64,000 bases of DNA from Lysobacter sp. yr284. GTDB lineage: Bacteria; Pseudomonadota; Gammaproteobacteria; Xanthomonadales; Xanthomonadaceae. The position numbers and the translations under genes are program-made. The stretch spans positions 620,001-684,000 of the forward strand of contig NZ_FNPT01000001.1 in assembly GCF_900107375.1 (NCBI RefSeq). The letters are read 5' to 3'. The notes below the pieces were generated by a model. It was not told where the DNA came from, ran no database searches, and worked only from the letters and a program-made list of their open reading frames with translations. Shown in pieces: positions 8,420 through 16,550 of this stretch (within the stretch, counting starts at the first letter, position 1; the number at the start of each line of letters is the position of its first letter).

Positions 8420-10282
8420 ATGCGTCGTAGCCTGCGCCTGCTGTCCCTGTCCGCCTGCGTCGCCGCCGCGCTCGCGGCCGGCTGCACGTCCGAAACCGCC
8501 CCGCCCGCCGCCGACGGCGCCGCCGCGCCGGCCGCGGCCCAGCCCGCCGGGGCCGAATGGAACGCCGCCGTCGACGCGTTCTTGCAGGGCTATTTCGAAC
8601 ACAACCCGGTCGCCGCCGCCAACGCCGGCAAGCACGAGTACGACGGCAAGCTGCCCGACTATTCGCCCGAGGCCCTGCAGCGCAACATCGCCTGGCTGCG
8701 CCAGCAGCGCGACGCGGTCGCGGCCTTCGGCGACGACCGCCTCGACGCCGGCCAGCGCTTCCAGCGCGACTACGTGCTCAACGTCATCGACGGCCAGTTG
8801 TTCTGGCTGCAGGACTCCGGCTTCGCCGCCAAGAATCCCTCGTTCTATCTCGGCGACCTGTCGCCGAGCATGTACCTGACCCGTCCCTACGCGCCGCTGG
8901 AACAGCGCATGGCCGCGTTCGCGGCCTACCAGGAGGCGCTGCCCAAGGCCGCCGAACAGATCCGCGGCAACCTCAAGGGCCCGCTGCCGGCGAGCTACAT
9001 CGACCTGGGCGTGATGGGCTTCGGCGGCATGGCGCAGTTCTTCAAGGACGACGTGCCCCAGGCCTTCGCCCAGGTCCAGGACGAGGCGCTGCAAAAGCGC
9101 TTCGCCGCCTCCAACGCCAAGGCGATCGAGGCGATGCAGGGGTTGGCCGACTACCTGACCCAGCAGAAACCGCAGGCCACCCAGGACTTCGCCCTGGGCG
9201 CGGACAAGTTCGCGCGCATGCTCAAGGCCACCGAGGGCGTGGACCTGCCGCTGGACCAGCTCAAGGCCGCCGGCGAAGCCGACCTCGCCCGCAACCTGGC
9301 CGCGCTCAAGAGCGCCTGCGAGGCCTTCGCCAAGGGCCAGACCCTGCAGGCCTGCGTCGACAAGGCCGGCGCCGACAAGCCGGTCGGCGGCGCGGTCGAG
9401 GGCGCGCGCGCGCAGCTCGCCGGGCTGCGCCAGTTCGTGGTCGACAAGGACCTGGTCTCGATCCCCGGCACCGAGCAGGCCAAGGTCGAGGAAGCGCCGC
9501 CGTTCAACCGCAGCAACTTCGCCTACATCGAGATTCCCGGGCCGTACGAGAAGAACCTGCCGTCGGTCTACTACATCGCCCCGCCCGATCCGAAGTGGCC
9601 CAAGGCCGAGCGCGACGCCTACGTGCCGGGCAAGGCCGACCTGCTGTTCACCTCCGCGCACGAAGTCTGGCCGGGGCATTTCCTGCACTTCCTGCACGCC
9701 AACCGCTCGCAGTGGAAGTTCGCCCAGCTGTTCGTCGGCTATGCCTATACCGAGGGCTGGGCGCACTACACCGAAGAGATGATGTTCGACGCCGGCCTCG
9801 ACGGCGCGACCCCGGAAATCCACATCGGCCAGCTCACCAACGCGCTGCTGCGCGACGTGCGCTACGTGTCGGCGATCGGCCTGCACACCGGCGGCATGAC
9901 CGTGGCCCAGTCCGAGCAGCTGTTCAAGGACAAGGCGTTCCAGGACCCGGGCAACGCGCGCCAGCAGGCCGCGCGCGGCACCTACGACCCGGGTTATCTC
10001 AACTACACCCTGGGCAAGCTGATGATCATGCAGCTGCGCGAGGACTGGACCGCCAGCCGCGGCGGCCGCAGCGCGTGGAAGGCCTTCCACGACCAGTTCC
10101 TGAGCTACGGCGGGCCGCCGGTGCCGCTGGTGCGCGGGCAGATGATGGGCGGCAAGGCCGAGACCAAGTTGTGGACGGCGCCTGCCGCGGGTGCGCCGGC
10201 GGCTATGCCGGCTGCGGCGCCGGCCGGTGCGCCGGAGGCTGCTGCGCCCGCTGCTGCGCCGGCCGGGGACGCGGCCAAGTAA
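8420..10282 (+). CDS. DUF885 family lipoprotein, putative metallopeptidase
   Basis: A 620-residue protein with a lipoprotein signal peptide (LSACVAAALAAGC, Cys at about residue 22), so it should be anchored in the cell envelope. The body is DUF885, and the motif HEVWPGHFLHFLH resembles the HExxPGH-type metal-binding motif of that family. An M-family peptidase-like activity has been suggested for DUF885 proteins, but I cannot prove it here. The last 35 residues are a low-complexity Ala/Pro tail ([20 protein letters not shown]). It begins 144 bp after the second kinase and ends at a strong terminator, so it may be read from the kinase transcript or its own promoter. Confidence 0.8.
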   Translation: MRRSLRLLSLSACVAAALAAGCTSETAPPAADGAAAPAAAQPAGAEWNAAVDAFLQGYFEHNPVAAANAGKHEYDGKLPDYSPEALQRNIAWLRQQRDAVAAFGDDRLDAGQRFQRDYVLNVIDGQLFWLQDSGFAAKNPSFYLGDLSPSMYLTRPYAPLEQRMAAFAAYQEALPKAAEQIRGNLKGPLPASYIDLGVMGFGGMAQFFKDDVPQAFAQVQDEALQKRFAASNAKAIEAMQGLADYLTQQKPQATQDFALGADKFARMLKATEGVDLPLDQLKAAGEADLARNLAALKSACEAFAKGQTLQACVDKAGADKPVGGAVEGARAQLAGLRQFVVDKDLVSIPGTEQAKVEEAPPFNRSNFAYIEIPGPYEKNLPSVYYIAPPDPKWPKAERDAYVPGKADLLFTSAHEVWPGHFLHFLHANRSQWKFAQLFVGYAYTEGWAHYTEEMMFDAGLDGATPEIHIGQLTNALLRDVRYVSAIGLHTGGMTVAQSEQLFKDKAFQDPGNARQQAARGTYDPGYLNYTLGKLMIMQLREDWTASRGGRSAWKAFHDQFLSYGGPPVPLVRGQMMGGKAETKLWTAPAAGAPAAMPAAAPAGAPEAAAPAAAPAGDAAK

Positions 10283-10350
10283 ACACGCGACGGCCCGCGT
10301 TCGCGGGCTGCGCAAGGATTCGATTTGGCGAGATCTTTCGCTTGGAACAC

Positions 10351-10376
10351 GGGGCCGTTCGCGGCCCCGATTTTTT
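10351..10376 (+). terminator. Rho-independent terminator of the DUF885 gene
   Basis: GGGGCCG (10351-10357), a TTCG loop, CGGCCCC (10362-10368), then GA and six T residues (10371-10376). This is a textbook stable tetraloop hairpin with a U-tract, 69 bp after the stop codon. Confidence 0.9.
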
Positions 10377-10430
10377 GTCTGCGGGCTTGATGTTGGTTGC
10401 GGGGGCGGTGGCCGATCGGTGCCGCGTTGC

Positions 10431-10494
10431 TTTAGCTGGGTGGCTTTAGCTGGGTGGCTTTAGCTGGGTGGCTTTAGCTGGGTGGCTTTAGCTG
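10431..10494 (+). repeat. Tandem 14-bp repeat, about 4.6 copies
   Basis: The unit TTTAGCTGGGTGGC occurs four times without a mismatch (10431, 10445, 10459, 10473) and a fifth partial copy starts at 10487. It lies in non-coding DNA between a terminator and a REP-like hairpin (10501-10536). It is a short tandem repeat likely to vary in copy number, not a CRISPR, since there are no spacers. Confidence 0.95.
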
Positions 10495-10573
10495 CGAATC
10501 CCTCAACCCGTCGTTCCGGCGAAAGCCGGAATCCATTTTGACTTTGCTGTCGCTCCGGCTTTTGCCGAGGCGG

Positions 10574-11230
10574 CGAGTGACGACAAGCATCGATCAAGAG
10601 CTTCCGTCCGCAAGCGGCCGGGTCACTTTCTTTGTCTTAAGCCACAAAGAAAGTAACCAAAGAAAAGGCCTTAATCTTTTTCGAATCAAAAGCCACCAGG
10701 TCCAGCACCGGGCGCGGGGCCGCGCCATAAGGGGCATCCTGCCCCATGGCGCGCGTGCGCATCCATGCGCACGCCCTCCGGGGCTGCGGAACGTGGGCCT
10801 CGGGCAAGGTTGCGTCCAAGCCAAGAGCTAAAGCGCAACAACAACGGCAACGGCAGGATCAAGATGGATTCCGGCGTTCGCCGGAACGACGGCCTGTGGA
10901 ATATTCGCTCTCACACCTCGTCATTCCGGCGAACGCCAGAATCCATTTTGCCGTTGCTTCTGCCGTCGCTACTTCCGTTGCCCTTGGCTTGGACGCAACC
11001 TCGCCCGAGGCCCATGTTCCGCAGCCCCGAAGGGCGCGCGCATGGATGCGCGCGTGCGCCATGGGACAGGATGTCCCTTATGGCGCAGCCCCGCGCCCGG
11101 TGCTGGACTTAGTGGCTGGTGACTTTAGACCAGCGTTTTTCTTTGGTTACTTTCTTTTGGCGCGCTGCCAAAAGAAAGTAACTCGGCCGCTTGCGGACGA
11201 AAGCCCTTGATTGCCGCTTGTCGTCACTCG
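10574..11230. repeat. Long imperfect inverted repeat (arms of about 320 bp)
   Basis: The left arm (about 10574-10899) and right arm (about 10910-11230) are reverse complements over nearly their whole length. Examples: CGAGTGACGA at 10574 against TCGTCACTCG at 11221; TCCGCAAGCGGCCG near 10609 against CGGCCGCTTGCGGA near 11183; CAGCACCGGGCGCGGGGC against its complement. The arms differ by small changes. Each inner end carries a GGATTCCGGCG/CGCCGGAAT-type REP hairpin (10865-10892 and 10920-10945), and another such hairpin lies outside the left arm (10501-10536). Short Arg-rich reading frames inside are not convincing genes. No transposase is visible. Confidence 0.9.
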
Positions 11231-11266
11231 TTCGTTAACGACGGCTGCGCAGTTGCGTATCCGACT

Positions 11267-11362
11267 GTAGGAGCGGCGCAAGCCGCGACCGCGACAACAC
11301 AACTTACGACGAAACTTACGCAATCGCCGCGATGGCGCGGTCGCGGCTCGCGCCGCTCCTAC
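11267..11362. repeat. GTAG-type REP pair in inverted orientation
   Basis: GTAGGAGCGGCGCAAGCCGC at 11267 (element to 11290) faces its reverse complement ending in CTCCTAC at 11362 (element from 11339). Each element folds on GCGGC/GCCGC. The GTAG end is typical of REP families of Stenotrophomonas, Xanthomonas and Lysobacter mobilised by RAYT transposases. After 11363 the sequence becomes C-rich and G-poor up to the gene at 11633. Confidence 0.9.
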
Positions 11363-11394
11363 AGCAAGCGCGCCGCAGCAACGTCGGCCCCGCA

Positions 11395-11590
11395 TACGCG
11401 CACGCACCAAGAGACAACCAAGGCCCAAGCCCCCGCCCGCAAGCAACCGAACCGCACCCACACCCACACCCGCACCGATGCGACACCGACCCACCGCTCA
11501 TCCCCAACCCGCCCCCCAACCACATCCCGCCCCCGTTCACCTATCGCCCCATAGTCCCGCCGCCCCAACCCGACTAGACTCGTCCCCGTC
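11395..11590 (+). promoter_or_regulatory. C-rich, G-poor stretch, candidate Rho utilisation (rut) region
   Basis: On the + strand over about 190 bp, roughly half the bases are C and only about one in seven is G (my count for 11401-11580), with blocks such as CACCCACACCCGCACC and CCCCCCAACCACATCCCG. In a genome where C and G are normally balanced, a C-over-G bubble is the known signature of rut sites loaded by Rho. It lies between the DUF885 terminator and the small gene at 11633. Function is inferred from composition only. Confidence 0.45.
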
Positions 11591-11632
11591 CCGGGCCCAG
11601 CCGCCCCCGCATCGCAGCGAGACCGCAACAGC

Positions 11633-11797
11633 ATGAAATCCCACGTCGTCGGCGCCCTGATCCTGATCGTCATCGGCACCTTGTTCCTGCTCAACAACCT
11701 GGGCTTCACCAACCTCAGCGTCACCAAGCTGCTGGTGACCTGGTGGCCGGCGATCCTGATCGCGGTCGGCCTGGGCCTGCTGTTCAAGCGCAACTGA
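11633..11797 (+). CDS. Small two-helix membrane protein, LiaI/LiaF-like (DUF5668)
   Basis: A 54-residue protein beginning MKSHVVGALILIVIGTLFLL and containing LLVTWWPAILIAVGLGLLFK. It consists of two hydrophobic helices separated by NNLGFTNLSVTK, the pattern of the LiaI/LiaF-like transmembrane domain. Start and stop are clear and codon use matches its neighbours. It stops 29 bp before pxpA and so may share that transcript, but nothing ties it to 5-oxoproline metabolism. Related domains sit in envelope-stress sensors; here only the membrane part exists. Confidence 0.7.
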   Translation: MKSHVVGALILIVIGTLFLLNNLGFTNLSVTKLLVTWWPAILIAVGLGLLFKRN

Positions 11798-11826
11798 GCG
11801 CCCGCGCGCCCTTATTGCATCGCACC

Positions 11827-12570
11827 ATGTCCGGACGCATCGACTTCAACTGCGATCTCGGCGAAGGCTGCGGCGACGACGCCGCGATCCTGCCCTACGT
11901 CAGCTCGGCCAACATCGCCTGCGGCGGCCACGCCGGCGACGAGGCCAGCATGCGCCAGACCCTGCGCCTGTGCCGCGCCCACGGCGTCGCCGCCGGCGCG
12001 CATCCGGGCTACGAGGACCGCGAGCACTTCGGCCGCCGCGCGCTGGCGCTGGCGCACGACGAAGTCGTCGCGCTGGTGGCGCGGCAGCTCGCGCGCCTGG
12101 CGGCGATCGCCGACGAGGAAGGCGTCGCGCTGACCCACCTCAAGCCGCACGGCGCGCTCTACAACCTCGCCGCCGACGACCGCGGCGTGGCCGAGGCGAT
12201 CGCCGGCGCGGTCGCGCAGCACGATCCGCGCCTGATCGTGTTCGGCCTGGCCCAGTCCGAACTCACCGACGCCGCACAGCGCCTGGGCCTGCGCGTCGCC
12301 CACGAAGTGTTCGCCGAGCGCGGCTACGCGGCCAACGGCCGGCTGCTGCCGCGCGGCCAGCCCGGCGCGGTGATCGAATCGCTCGACCAGGCCATCGCGC
12401 AGGTGCGCGAACTGGCCGTGCACGGGCGCGTGCGCGCCGCCGGCGGCGAGACCGTCGCGCTGCGCGCCGACACCCTGTGCCTGCACGGCGACCGCAGCGA
12501 CGCGGCGCAGTTCGCGCGCGCGGTGCGCGCCGCGCTCGAGGCCGAGGGCGTGAGGGTCGCCGCCCTGTGA
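11827..12570 (+). CDS. pxpA: 5-oxoprolinase subunit A (LamB/YcsF family)
   Basis: A 247-residue cytoplasmic protein. The start MSGRIDFNCDLGEGCGDD and the stretch SSANIACGGHAGD are the LamB/YcsF family signatures, followed by AGAHPGYED and LKPHGALYN. With PxpB and PxpC it forms the ATP-dependent enzyme that opens 5-oxo-L-proline to L-glutamate. Length and conserved histidines and aspartates are as expected. ATG 11827 is chosen because the family starts at this point. It heads a run pxpA-DUF969-DUF979-pcp, whose last three genes overlap, placing the 5-oxoproline-forming and 5-oxoproline-using enzymes together. Confidence 0.93.
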   Translation: MSGRIDFNCDLGEGCGDDAAILPYVSSANIACGGHAGDEASMRQTLRLCRAHGVAAGAHPGYEDREHFGRRALALAHDEVVALVARQLARLAAIADEEGVALTHLKPHGALYNLAADDRGVAEAIAGAVAQHDPRLIVFGLAQSELTDAAQRLGLRVAHEVFAERGYAANGRLLPRGQPGAVIESLDQAIAQVRELAVHGRVRAAGGETVALRADTLCLHGDRSDAAQFARAVRAALEAEGVRVAAL

Positions 12571-12676
12571 CGGCGACGACGCGCGAGGCGAAGGATCGCC
12601 GCCCGGCTCGCTGCCGGCCCCGCTTCGATCCCCGCTCCGCCCCGCCCTTCCTTCCGCCACGCGAGGACGCTGCCAC

Positions 12677-13399
12677 ATGAACTATTGGCCCCTGATCGGC
12701 GTCGCCGCGCTCGCGCTCGGCTTCGTGCTGCGGCTCAACCCGGCGCTGGTGGTGGTCGCCGCCGGTTTCATCACCGGGCTGGCGGCGAAGATCTCGCCGC
12801 TGGAGGTGCTCGAAGTGCTCGGCAAGGCCTACACCGAGAAACGCTTCCTGCTGCTGTTCCTGCTGACCTTGCCGGTGATCGGCCTGCTCGAGCGCCACGG
12901 CCTCAAGGAACACGCGCAACGCTGGGTCGCGCGCCTGCGCGGGGCGACCATGGCGCGGCTGCTGATCGCCTACCTGCTGATGCGCCAGCTGGCCTCGGCG
13001 GTCGGCCTGACCAGCCTCGGCGGCCATCCGCAGACGGTGCGCCCGCTGCTGGCGCCGATGGCCGAGGGCGCGGCCCAGGCCAACCACGGCGACCTCGACG
13101 AGGACACCCGCCAGCGCATCCGCGCGATGGCCGCCGGCACCGACAACGTCGGCCTGTTCTTCGGCGAGGACATCTTCATCGCCTTCGGCGCGGTGCTGCT
13201 GATCCAGAGCTTCTTCACCGAGCACGGCCTGACCCTGGACCCGCTGCACATCGCACTGTGGGGCATCCCGACCGCGATCTGCGCCTTCGTCATCCACTGC
13301 ATCCGGGTGCTGCGCTTCGAACGCGCGCTGGTGCGGCGGCTGGCGCAGCAGCGCGCGGCCGAAACGGCGGCGCTGGCCGACCAGGCGCGCGACGCATGA
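12677..13399 (+). CDS. DUF969 family membrane protein
   Basis: A 240-residue integral membrane protein with several hydrophobic segments ([33 protein letters not shown] at the N-terminus, [15 protein letters not shown], then [20 protein letters not shown]). The pattern is that of DUF969. It lies 106 bp after pxpA and overlaps the DUF979 gene by 4 bp. In other bacteria DUF969, DUF979 and pcp genes travel together, which suggests that the two DUF proteins form one complex. A transport role for pyroglutamate or pyroglutamyl peptides is inference from context; no reaction is proven. A Shine-Dalgarno-like AGGA precedes ATG 12677. Confidence 0.8.
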   Translation: MNYWPLIGVAALALGFVLRLNPALVVVAAGFITGLAAKISPLEVLEVLGKAYTEKRFLLLFLLTLPVIGLLERHGLKEHAQRWVARLRGATMARLLIAYLLMRQLASAVGLTSLGGHPQTVRPLLAPMAEGAAQANHGDLDEDTRQRIRAMAAGTDNVGLFFGEDIFIAFGAVLLIQSFFTEHGLTLDPLHIALWGIPTAICAFVIHCIRVLRFERALVRRLAQQRAAETAALADQARDA

Positions 13400-14349
13400 T
13401 CGGCCTGACCTTGGTCTACTGGCTGATGGGCCTGTACTTCGGCGCGCTGGCCTGGCGCGGCGCGCGCGATGCGGCCAACCCGCGGCGCTGGACCACGGCC
13501 GCGTTCTGGGGCCTGATCGCGGCGCTGATGTTCCTGGCCGAGCACCTGCCGCACCAGGTGGTCGGCGCCTGCGTGGTCGCGCTGGCGCTGCTGGCCGGCT
13601 TCGGCGGCCTCGGCCGCGGCCGCTACGCCGACTCGGACGATGCGGAAAAACACAGCGAATCGCTGCGCCTGGGCAACCGCCTGTTCTGGCCGGCGCTGCT
13701 GATCCCGGCGGTGACCCTGATCGTCGCGCTCGGGATCAAGCACGTGCGCATCGGCGCGACGCCGCTGCTGGACGCGGCCAACGTCACCCTGATCGGCCTG
13801 GCCCTGGCTTGCATGGTCGCGCTCGCCGCGGCGTGCAAGCTGACCCGGCAGACCCCGTGGAGCGGCGTGGAGCAATCGCGCCGGCTGGTCGACGCGATCG
13901 GCTGGGCCGCGCTGCTGCCGCTGCTGCTGGCCACGCTCGGCAGCGTGTTCGAGGCCGGCGGCGTCGGCCAGGCGGTGGCCGGCGTGGTGCGCATGGTGAT
14001 CCCGGTCGACAACGCCTTCGCCGTGGTCGCGGCGTACGCGCTGGGCATGGCGCTGTTCACCGTGATCATGGGCAACGCCTTCGCCGCGTTCCCGGTGATG
14101 ACCGGCGGCATCGCCCTGCCGCTGCTGGTCGGCCACCACCACGCCGACGCCGCGCCGCTGGCCGCGATCGGCATGCTCTCGGGCTATTGCGGCACGCTGT
14201 TCACGCCGATGGCGGCGAATTTCAACCTGGTGCCGGCGGCGCTGCTGGAACTCAAGGACCCCTACGGCGTGATCCGCGCGCAGTGGCCCACCGGCGCGAT
14301 CCTGCTGGCCTGCAATGTGCTGCTGATGTACTGGATCGCGCTGCGATGA
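13396..14349 (+). CDS. DUF979 family membrane protein
   Basis: A 317-residue polytopic membrane protein with about nine hydrophobic stretches, including [32 protein letters not shown] and [20 protein letters not shown]. It matches DUF979. ATG 13396 overlaps the DUF969 stop by 4 bp, and its own stop overlaps the pcp start by 4 bp, so all three are probably translated in a coupled way at fixed ratio. The hairpin-like [15 protein letters not shown] segment looks like a re-entrant loop of a secondary transporter, but that is my reading. A likely partner of the DUF969 protein in a permease linked to pyroglutamate metabolism (inference). Confidence 0.8.
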   Translation: MIGLTLVYWLMGLYFGALAWRGARDAANPRRWTTAAFWGLIAALMFLAEHLPHQVVGACVVALALLAGFGGLGRGRYADSDDAEKHSESLRLGNRLFWPALLIPAVTLIVALGIKHVRIGATPLLDAANVTLIGLALACMVALAAACKLTRQTPWSGVEQSRRLVDAIGWAALLPLLLATLGSVFEAGGVGQAVAGVVRMVIPVDNAFAVVAAYALGMALFTVIMGNAFAAFPVMTGGIALPLLVGHHHADAAPLAAIGMLSGYCGTLFTPMAANFNLVPAALLELKDPYGVIRAQWPTGAILLACNVLLMYWIALR

Positions 14350-15014
14350 ATACCGACTTCGACCAGGCCCCGGTGCTGCTGACCGGCTTCGCGCCGTTCG
14401 GCGGCGAGACCGGCAACCCCAGTTGGGAAGCGGTGCAACGCCTACACGGCGAGCGCATCGGCGGCCGTCTTGTGGTCGCCCATTGCCTGCCGGTGGCCTA
14501 CGACGGCTGCCTGCCGCAGCTGCGCGAACGCCTGGACGCGCTGCGCCCGGCGCTGGTGCTGTGCATCGGCCAGGCCGGCGGCCGCGCGCAACTGTCGATC
14601 GAGCGCATCGCGATCAACGTCGACGACGCGCGCATCCCCGACAACCAGGGCCGCCAGCCCATCGACGAGCCGGTGGTCGCCGGCGGCCCGGCCGCGTACT
14701 TCAGTTCGCTGCCGATCAAGGCCCTGCGCGCGGCCCTGCACGAGGCCGGCATTCCCGCCGAGATCTCGCAAAGCGCCGGCACCTACCTGTGCAACCACGT
14801 CTTCTACGGGCTGCTGCACGAGCTGCACCTGCGCGGCGACGCGCGGGTTCGGGGCGGCTTCATCCACATCCCGTATTCTCCCGCGCAAGCCGCGCGCCAC
14901 GCCGGCGCGCCGAGCCTGGACAGCGAACACGTGGTCCGCGCGCTGCGCGTCATGGTCGAGACCGCGCTGGCCACCGAGGTCGACCGCCGGCTGGCCGGCG
15001 GCGCCGAACACTGA
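14346..15014 (+). CDS. pcp: Pyroglutamyl-peptidase I (pyrrolidone carboxyl peptidase)
   Basis: A 222-residue cysteine peptidase of family C15, which removes N-terminal pyroglutamate (5-oxoproline) from peptides in the cytoplasm. The start [20 protein letters not shown] is diagnostic. The catalytic triad is visible as E86 (SIERIAIN), C149 ([10 protein letters not shown]) and H174 (GFIHIPYSP). ATG 14346 overlaps the DUF979 stop by 4 bp. The product of this enzyme is the substrate of PxpABC encoded in the same cluster, so the operon forms a short salvage route from pyroglutamyl peptides to glutamate. Confidence 0.95.
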   Translation: MNTDFDQAPVLLTGFAPFGGETGNPSWEAVQRLHGERIGGRLVVAHCLPVAYDGCLPQLRERLDALRPALVLCIGQAGGRAQLSIERIAINVDDARIPDNQGRQPIDEPVVAGGPAAYFSSLPIKALRAALHEAGIPAEISQSAGTYLCNHVFYGLLHELHLRGDARVRGGFIHIPYSPAQAARHAGAPSLDSEHVVRALRVMVETALATEVDRRLAGGAEH

Positions 15015-15142
15015 GCGCCGGCCGGCCTGCCGCAGCGAAACACCGACCGCCGGCGCCCGCGCCGTCGGGCCCCGCGCGGCCGCCCGTCCACCACGCCCAC
15101 CCCTGACCGCGGCCGCCGCCGGCCGCACCGCCGGAGACCGCC

Positions 15143-15454
15143 ATGCACCGCCCCCTGACCGCCGCCCTGCTCGCCCTCGCCCTCGCCGCGGGCGCCGCCG
15201 CGCCCGCCCGCGCCGGGCTGTTCGACAAGAATCCCGACCAGGTCGCGCAGGACGCGGTGGCCAAGGACCTGCGCGCAGTGACGCTGTGGGTCGACGCCAC
15301 CTGGGGTTTCCGCAACCAGGGCGCGGCCAACGCCCTGAGCCGCGCGCACCAGGCCTTCGTCGGCCGCGGCTACGACGTGGTCAGCGTGGAGCCGTACATC
15401 GAGAACGGCGATCTGCAGGGGTTCTTCGTCACTTACCAAAAGCCGCGCGGCTGA
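15143..15454 (+). CDS. Small secreted protein of unknown function
   Basis: A 103-residue protein with a clear signal peptide (LTAALLALALAAGAAAPARA, cleavage after ARA). The mature part of about 78 residues contains ATWGFRNQGAANALSRAHQA, VSVEPYIENGDLQGFFVTYQ and no cysteine. It presumably acts in the periplasm. I do not recognise the family. It follows pcp by 128 bp and precedes a bidirectional terminator, so it may be the last gene of the pyroglutamate run or a unit of its own. Confidence 0.65.
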   Translation: MHRPLTAALLALALAAGAAAPARAGLFDKNPDQVAQDAVAKDLRAVTLWVDATWGFRNQGAANALSRAHQAFVGRGYDVVSVEPYIENGDLQGFFVTYQKPRG

Positions 15455-15499
15455 TCGGGGCGAAGCGGCGGTAGCGGGTTGGCGTCACAACTGCGTTGT

Positions 15500-15527
15500 C
15501 GCGGTCGCGGCTTGCGCCGCTGCCACA
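15500..15527 (-). repeat. Degenerate GTAG-type REP element
   Basis: GCGGTCGCGGCTTGCGCCGC followed by TGCCACAG matches the reverse strand of the GTAG REP except for changes in the terminal CTCCTAC. A more decayed partner (GAGCCGCGACGG) follows near 15544. Both sit in the gap between two convergent genes. Confidence 0.7.
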
Positions 15528-15633
15528 GGAAGCCGTTGCGAAGCGAGCCGCGACGGCGGCCGCGACCGCGCAAACGCCACGTCCACGCCCGCCGCGACAC
15601 GACGCATCGCCGCGCCGCCGGCGCGACAGGCAT

Positions 15634-15671
15634 AAAAAAACGCGCCGGCGCATCGAGCGCCGGCGCGTTTT
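15634..15671. terminator. Bidirectional Rho-independent terminator
   Basis: Seven A residues (15634-15640), CGCGCCGGCGC (15641-15651), loop ATCGA, GCGCCGGCGCG (15657-15667), then TTTT. The A-run and T-run on either side allow it to serve both the secreted protein gene (+) and the RDD gene (-), which converge here. Confidence 0.9.
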
Positions 15672-15694
15672 CATGACGGCTCGTCAGGCTGCGC

Positions 15695-16207
15695 TCAGCG
15701 CGCGACCACCACGCGGGTGCCGGCGATCTGGTCGTGCAGGCAACGGCGGTCCTGGCGGAAGATCATCAGGACGTCGACCAGCGAGATCAGGCCGCCCAGG
15801 CACGGAATCAGGCCGATGCCGTTCTGGAACAGATAGCGCTTGCCCATCAGCGTGACCAGGTCGGGCTTGTTGCCGTCCTGGTCGACGATCTTGATCTTCA
15901 TGACCTTCTTGCCCCAGGTCTGGCCGCTCTGGCTCAGCGGCAGGTACTGGACGGCGAAGAACAGCAGCAGGGCGCCGACGCCCCAGGCGATCTGCAGGCC
16001 GTAAGGCTGCTGACCGGTCTGCGCGGCTTGCATCACTGCGTCCATGTAGCCGCCGATGAACATCAGCGGCACCAACAGCACCATCAAGATCACACCGTCG
16101 ATGATCGCGGCGACCAGGCGGATGCCGCGGTCGGCCAGTTCCTGCTCGCCGCCGTTCGGGGCGATCAGCGGCGACTGCGGGCTCTGGTAAGGGTTTTGCG
16201 GGTCCAT
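15695..16207 (-). CDS. RDD family membrane protein
   Basis: A 170-residue protein with an N-terminal cytoplasmic part MDPQNPYQSPQSPLIAP and an RDD domain containing ADRGIRLVAAIIDGVILMVL, a second hydrophobic stretch (GALLLFFAVQYLPLS) and the conserved GQTWGKKVMKIKIVD. The C-terminus DRRCLHDQIAGTRVV is also typical. RDD proteins are inner-membrane proteins of mostly unknown function. The start at 16207 is set by a good AGGAG sequence about 10 bp upstream; longer versions would begin in unrelated sequence. It converges with the small secreted protein gene. Confidence 0.85.
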   Translation of the reverse strand: MDPQNPYQSPQSPLIAPNGGEQELADRGIRLVAAIIDGVILMVLLVPLMFIGGYMDAVMQAAQTGQQPYGLQIAWGVGALLLFFAVQYLPLSQSGQTWGKKVMKIKIVDQDGNKPDLVTLMGKRYLFQNGIGLIPCLGGLISLVDVLMIFRQDRRCLHDQIAGTRVVVAR

Positions 16208-16436
16208 TCGTCTACTCCTTGGTGGGATGGGTCCGGGCGATTCCCCGTCGCGCCGGCCCAGGTTGAGGCACGGGAAAGATAACAGGGACAGCGCCGGTTC
16301 AACGCATCCCAATGCGTTCTTTTTCTTGGCCGCAGCCACGCTCGTGGCGCGCCCGGTGCGCGCTCGGCGGCGATCCGCGCACCGCCGCGGCGCCGGCCGA
16401 GGGGGCTAGCGGCCGCGATCGCGGGCCAGAAACGAG

Positions 16437-16461
16437 CGAGGGCGCGCAACGCGCGCCCTCG
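16437..16461 (-). terminator. Strong GC hairpin after dcd, probable terminator
   Basis: CGAGGGCGCGC (16437-16447), loop AAC, GCGCGCCCTCG (16451-16461): an 11-bp perfect stem 90 bp beyond the dcd stop. The tail on the minus strand (CTCGTTTCTGG) has only a short T-run, so termination strength is uncertain. The rest of the 343-bp gap 16208-16550 shows nothing else. Confidence 0.55.
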
Positions 16462-16550
16462 CAGTCGGCGACGGCCGAGCCCGGCGGCGAAACCGCGCCG
16501 GCCGATGCGGCGCGACGCCGCGCCCACGGACCGGGCGGGCCGGCCGCGGC

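Noticed and set aside
10594-11210. Several 60-150-residue reading frames in the large inverted repeat
   Set aside because: They occur in both arms as mirror images, are Arg/Pro/Cys-rich and lack ribosome sites; the inverted repeat explains them.
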